A stretch of 6,423 nucleotides of DNA from Comamonadaceae bacterium (lineage in GTDB: Bacteria; Pseudomonadota; Gammaproteobacteria; Burkholderiales; Burkholderiaceae): positions 1-6,423 of the forward strand of contig CANCCJ010000142.1 of NCBI GenBank assembly GCA_947374535.1. Reading direction: 5' to 3'. This document shows, one piece after another, positions 5,501 to 6,423 of the stretch. A program made the position numbers and the translations under genes. Numbering within the stretch: position 1 is the stretch's first letter; each line of letters opens with the position of its first letter. The notes under the pieces were generated by a model, which did no database searches, was not told the origin of the DNA, and saw only the letters and a program-made list of their open reading frames with translations.

Positions 5501-6423
5501 CCACGCAGCACACCCACAATTCACCGCTAGCGAGGTTTTACAAATGGGTGTTTGATCCATCGTTCAAACATGGCTTTCAGCACATCGTAGAACGAACGAT
5601 TGCGTTCTTGATCGTGGCCAGTGTGCTTGCGGTTTTGATTGAAAACACGCCAGAGATATACAACAAGCACGCGAGTTGGTTTCATTGGTTTGATCTCATA
5701 ACCGTGGGGATTTTTACCGTCGAATATGTGATGCGGGTTGCAACCGCACACTTGAGTCCTGACTATGCAGGCAAAAGCTTTCCTCGCCTTCGCTATGCCT
5801 TGAGCTTTTATGCATTGGTTGATTTGATCGCCATTGCACCATTTTATTTCGCACGCTTTGTCGACGTAGATGTGGAAATGCTGCGCGTATTGCGGGTGAT
5901 GCGGTTGGCACGAATGTTCAAGCTCTCGCGTCAACTCATTCCTGCATGGCATGAGTTTCAAACACTCAATGAGGGGCGTAGCTTGCGCGCGAAAATCTTT
6001 GCATTGCTGGAACCCACAGGTCACTCGGGCCGCTTGCACGCCTACATCGACAACTTCATCGTGTTTTGGATCGCCTTGTCCATCACCTGCGTGATTTTTG
6101 AAACTGTCGCCTCGGTACGTACGATGTTTGCCATTGAGTTTGAAGTCATCGACGTGATGGCCTTCACCATCTTCACCATCGAATACATCGCGCGTGTTTA
6201 CACCGCGCCAGAAAATCCAAAATACAAACATCTGCGGATGCCGCACTGGGCGCATGTGCGTACAGGACAAGCCATCATCGATTTGCTGGCGATTTTGCCA
6301 TTCGTGTTAGAGAGTTTATTCAGTCAACACCTTGACTTGCGCTTCTTGCGAGTGTTCCGTCTGATGCGAATGCTCAAGCTCACGCGCTACACCTCCGCCA
6401 TGGAAACACTTTTCAAGGTGGTG
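5497..6423 (+). CDS. Second tandem voltage-sensor channel (partial, runs off the window before the pore)
   Basis: The ATG at 5497 overlaps the sodium channel stop (ATGA), and the frame stays open for 309 residues to the window edge. VSD1 has S1 about 33-50, S2 62-82 (FTVEY, E76, R80), S3 104-121 (D109) and S4 126-145 with R130, R133, R136, R139, K142 and R145. The linker (about 147-180) shares a pattern LIPA..EF..LN..R..R.K..AL with the channel at 184-1824. VSD2 has S1 184-203, S2 214-234 (E229, R233), S3 258-276 (D262) and S4 280-297 with R282, R285, R288, R291, K294 and R297. The window ends in the S4-S5 linker, so S5, filter and S6 are not seen. By similarity to the first tandem-VSD channel a K+ pore is expected, but this is inference. 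A protein ending soon after VSD2 would instead be a poreless double sensor. Translation is probably coupled to the sodium channel. Confidence 0.9.
   Translation, partial: MTTQHTHNSPLARFYKWVFDPSFKHGFQHIVERTIAFLIVASVLAVLIENTPEIYNKHASWFHWFDLITVGIFTVEYVMRVATAHLSPDYAGKSFPRLRYALSFYALVDLIAIAPFYFARFVDVDVEMLRVLRVMRLARMFKLSRQLIPAWHEFQTLNEGRSLRAKIFALLEPTGHSGRLHAYIDNFIVFWIALSITCVIFETVASVRTMFAIEFEVIDVMAFTIFTIEYIARVYTAPENPKYKHLRMPHWAHVRTGQAIIDLLAILPFVLESLFSQHLDLRFLRVFRLMRMLKLTRYTSAMETLFKVV
6334..6360 (+). repeat. 27-base exact match to the S4 segment of the first tandem-VSD channel
   Basis: Positions 6334-6360 are identical to 1081-1107. Both encode DLRFLRVFR at the start of S4 in VSD2 of the two tandem-VSD channels. 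Flanking bases diverge at once on the 5' side, so the match is a paralogous coding repeat and not a mobile element. It could reflect strong constraint or local gene conversion. Confidence 0.7.

Noticed and set aside
5527..6270. Long minus-strand open frame of 247 codons
   Set aside because: It lies antisense to the clear tandem-VSD channel gene. Its translation is rich in Cys, His and charged residues with no recognisable motif, as expected for a shadow of membrane-protein codons.

Overview
The window is a dense, same-strand cluster of voltage-gated cation channel genes, apparently from a bacterium. Taxonomy is inferred only. The roughly balanced base composition, the short overlapping gene junctions, and a DUF4337 membrane protein of the kind I associate with beta-proteobacteria suggest a freshwater Burkholderiales/Comamonadaceae-like organism, but no rRNA or marker gene confirms this.

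Layout: (a) 2-175 is the 3' end of an unrecognised gene whose stop codon overlaps the ribosome binding site of the next gene. (b) 184-1824 is a 546-residue K+ channel with an unusual build: two complete four-helix voltage-sensor domains (VSDs) in tandem, followed by one pore with filter SVGYGD. (c) 1825-1925 is a 101-base gap with two overlapping, mutually exclusive inverted repeats. (d) 1926-2837 and 2830-3798 are two overlapping paralogous six-helix channels. Their filters read TSGYGN and ISGWGN, one residue shorter than a K+ channel filter. (e) 3817-4026 is a 69-residue single-span membrane protein, and 4037-4609 is a DUF4337 protein. (f) A strong intrinsic terminator lies at 4630-4651. (g) 4685-5500 is a NavBac-type sodium channel (filter TLESWSD). 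(h) 5497 to the window end is a second tandem-VSD channel that overlaps the sodium channel by ATGA and is cut off before its pore.

Taken together, at least five voltage-gated channel genes sit head to tail in under 6.3 kb, in two transcription units separated by a terminator. Each unit contains one tandem-VSD channel. The first unit adds two channels with a shortened filter and two small membrane proteins that could be auxiliary subunits. The second adds a Na+ (or Na+/Ca2+) channel. The set resembles an excitability module with depolarising and repolarising conductances encoded together. That functional reading is inference; the architectures and filter sequences are read directly. No mobile element, CRISPR array, tRNA or rRNA was seen, and no stretch over 300 bases lacks a gene.
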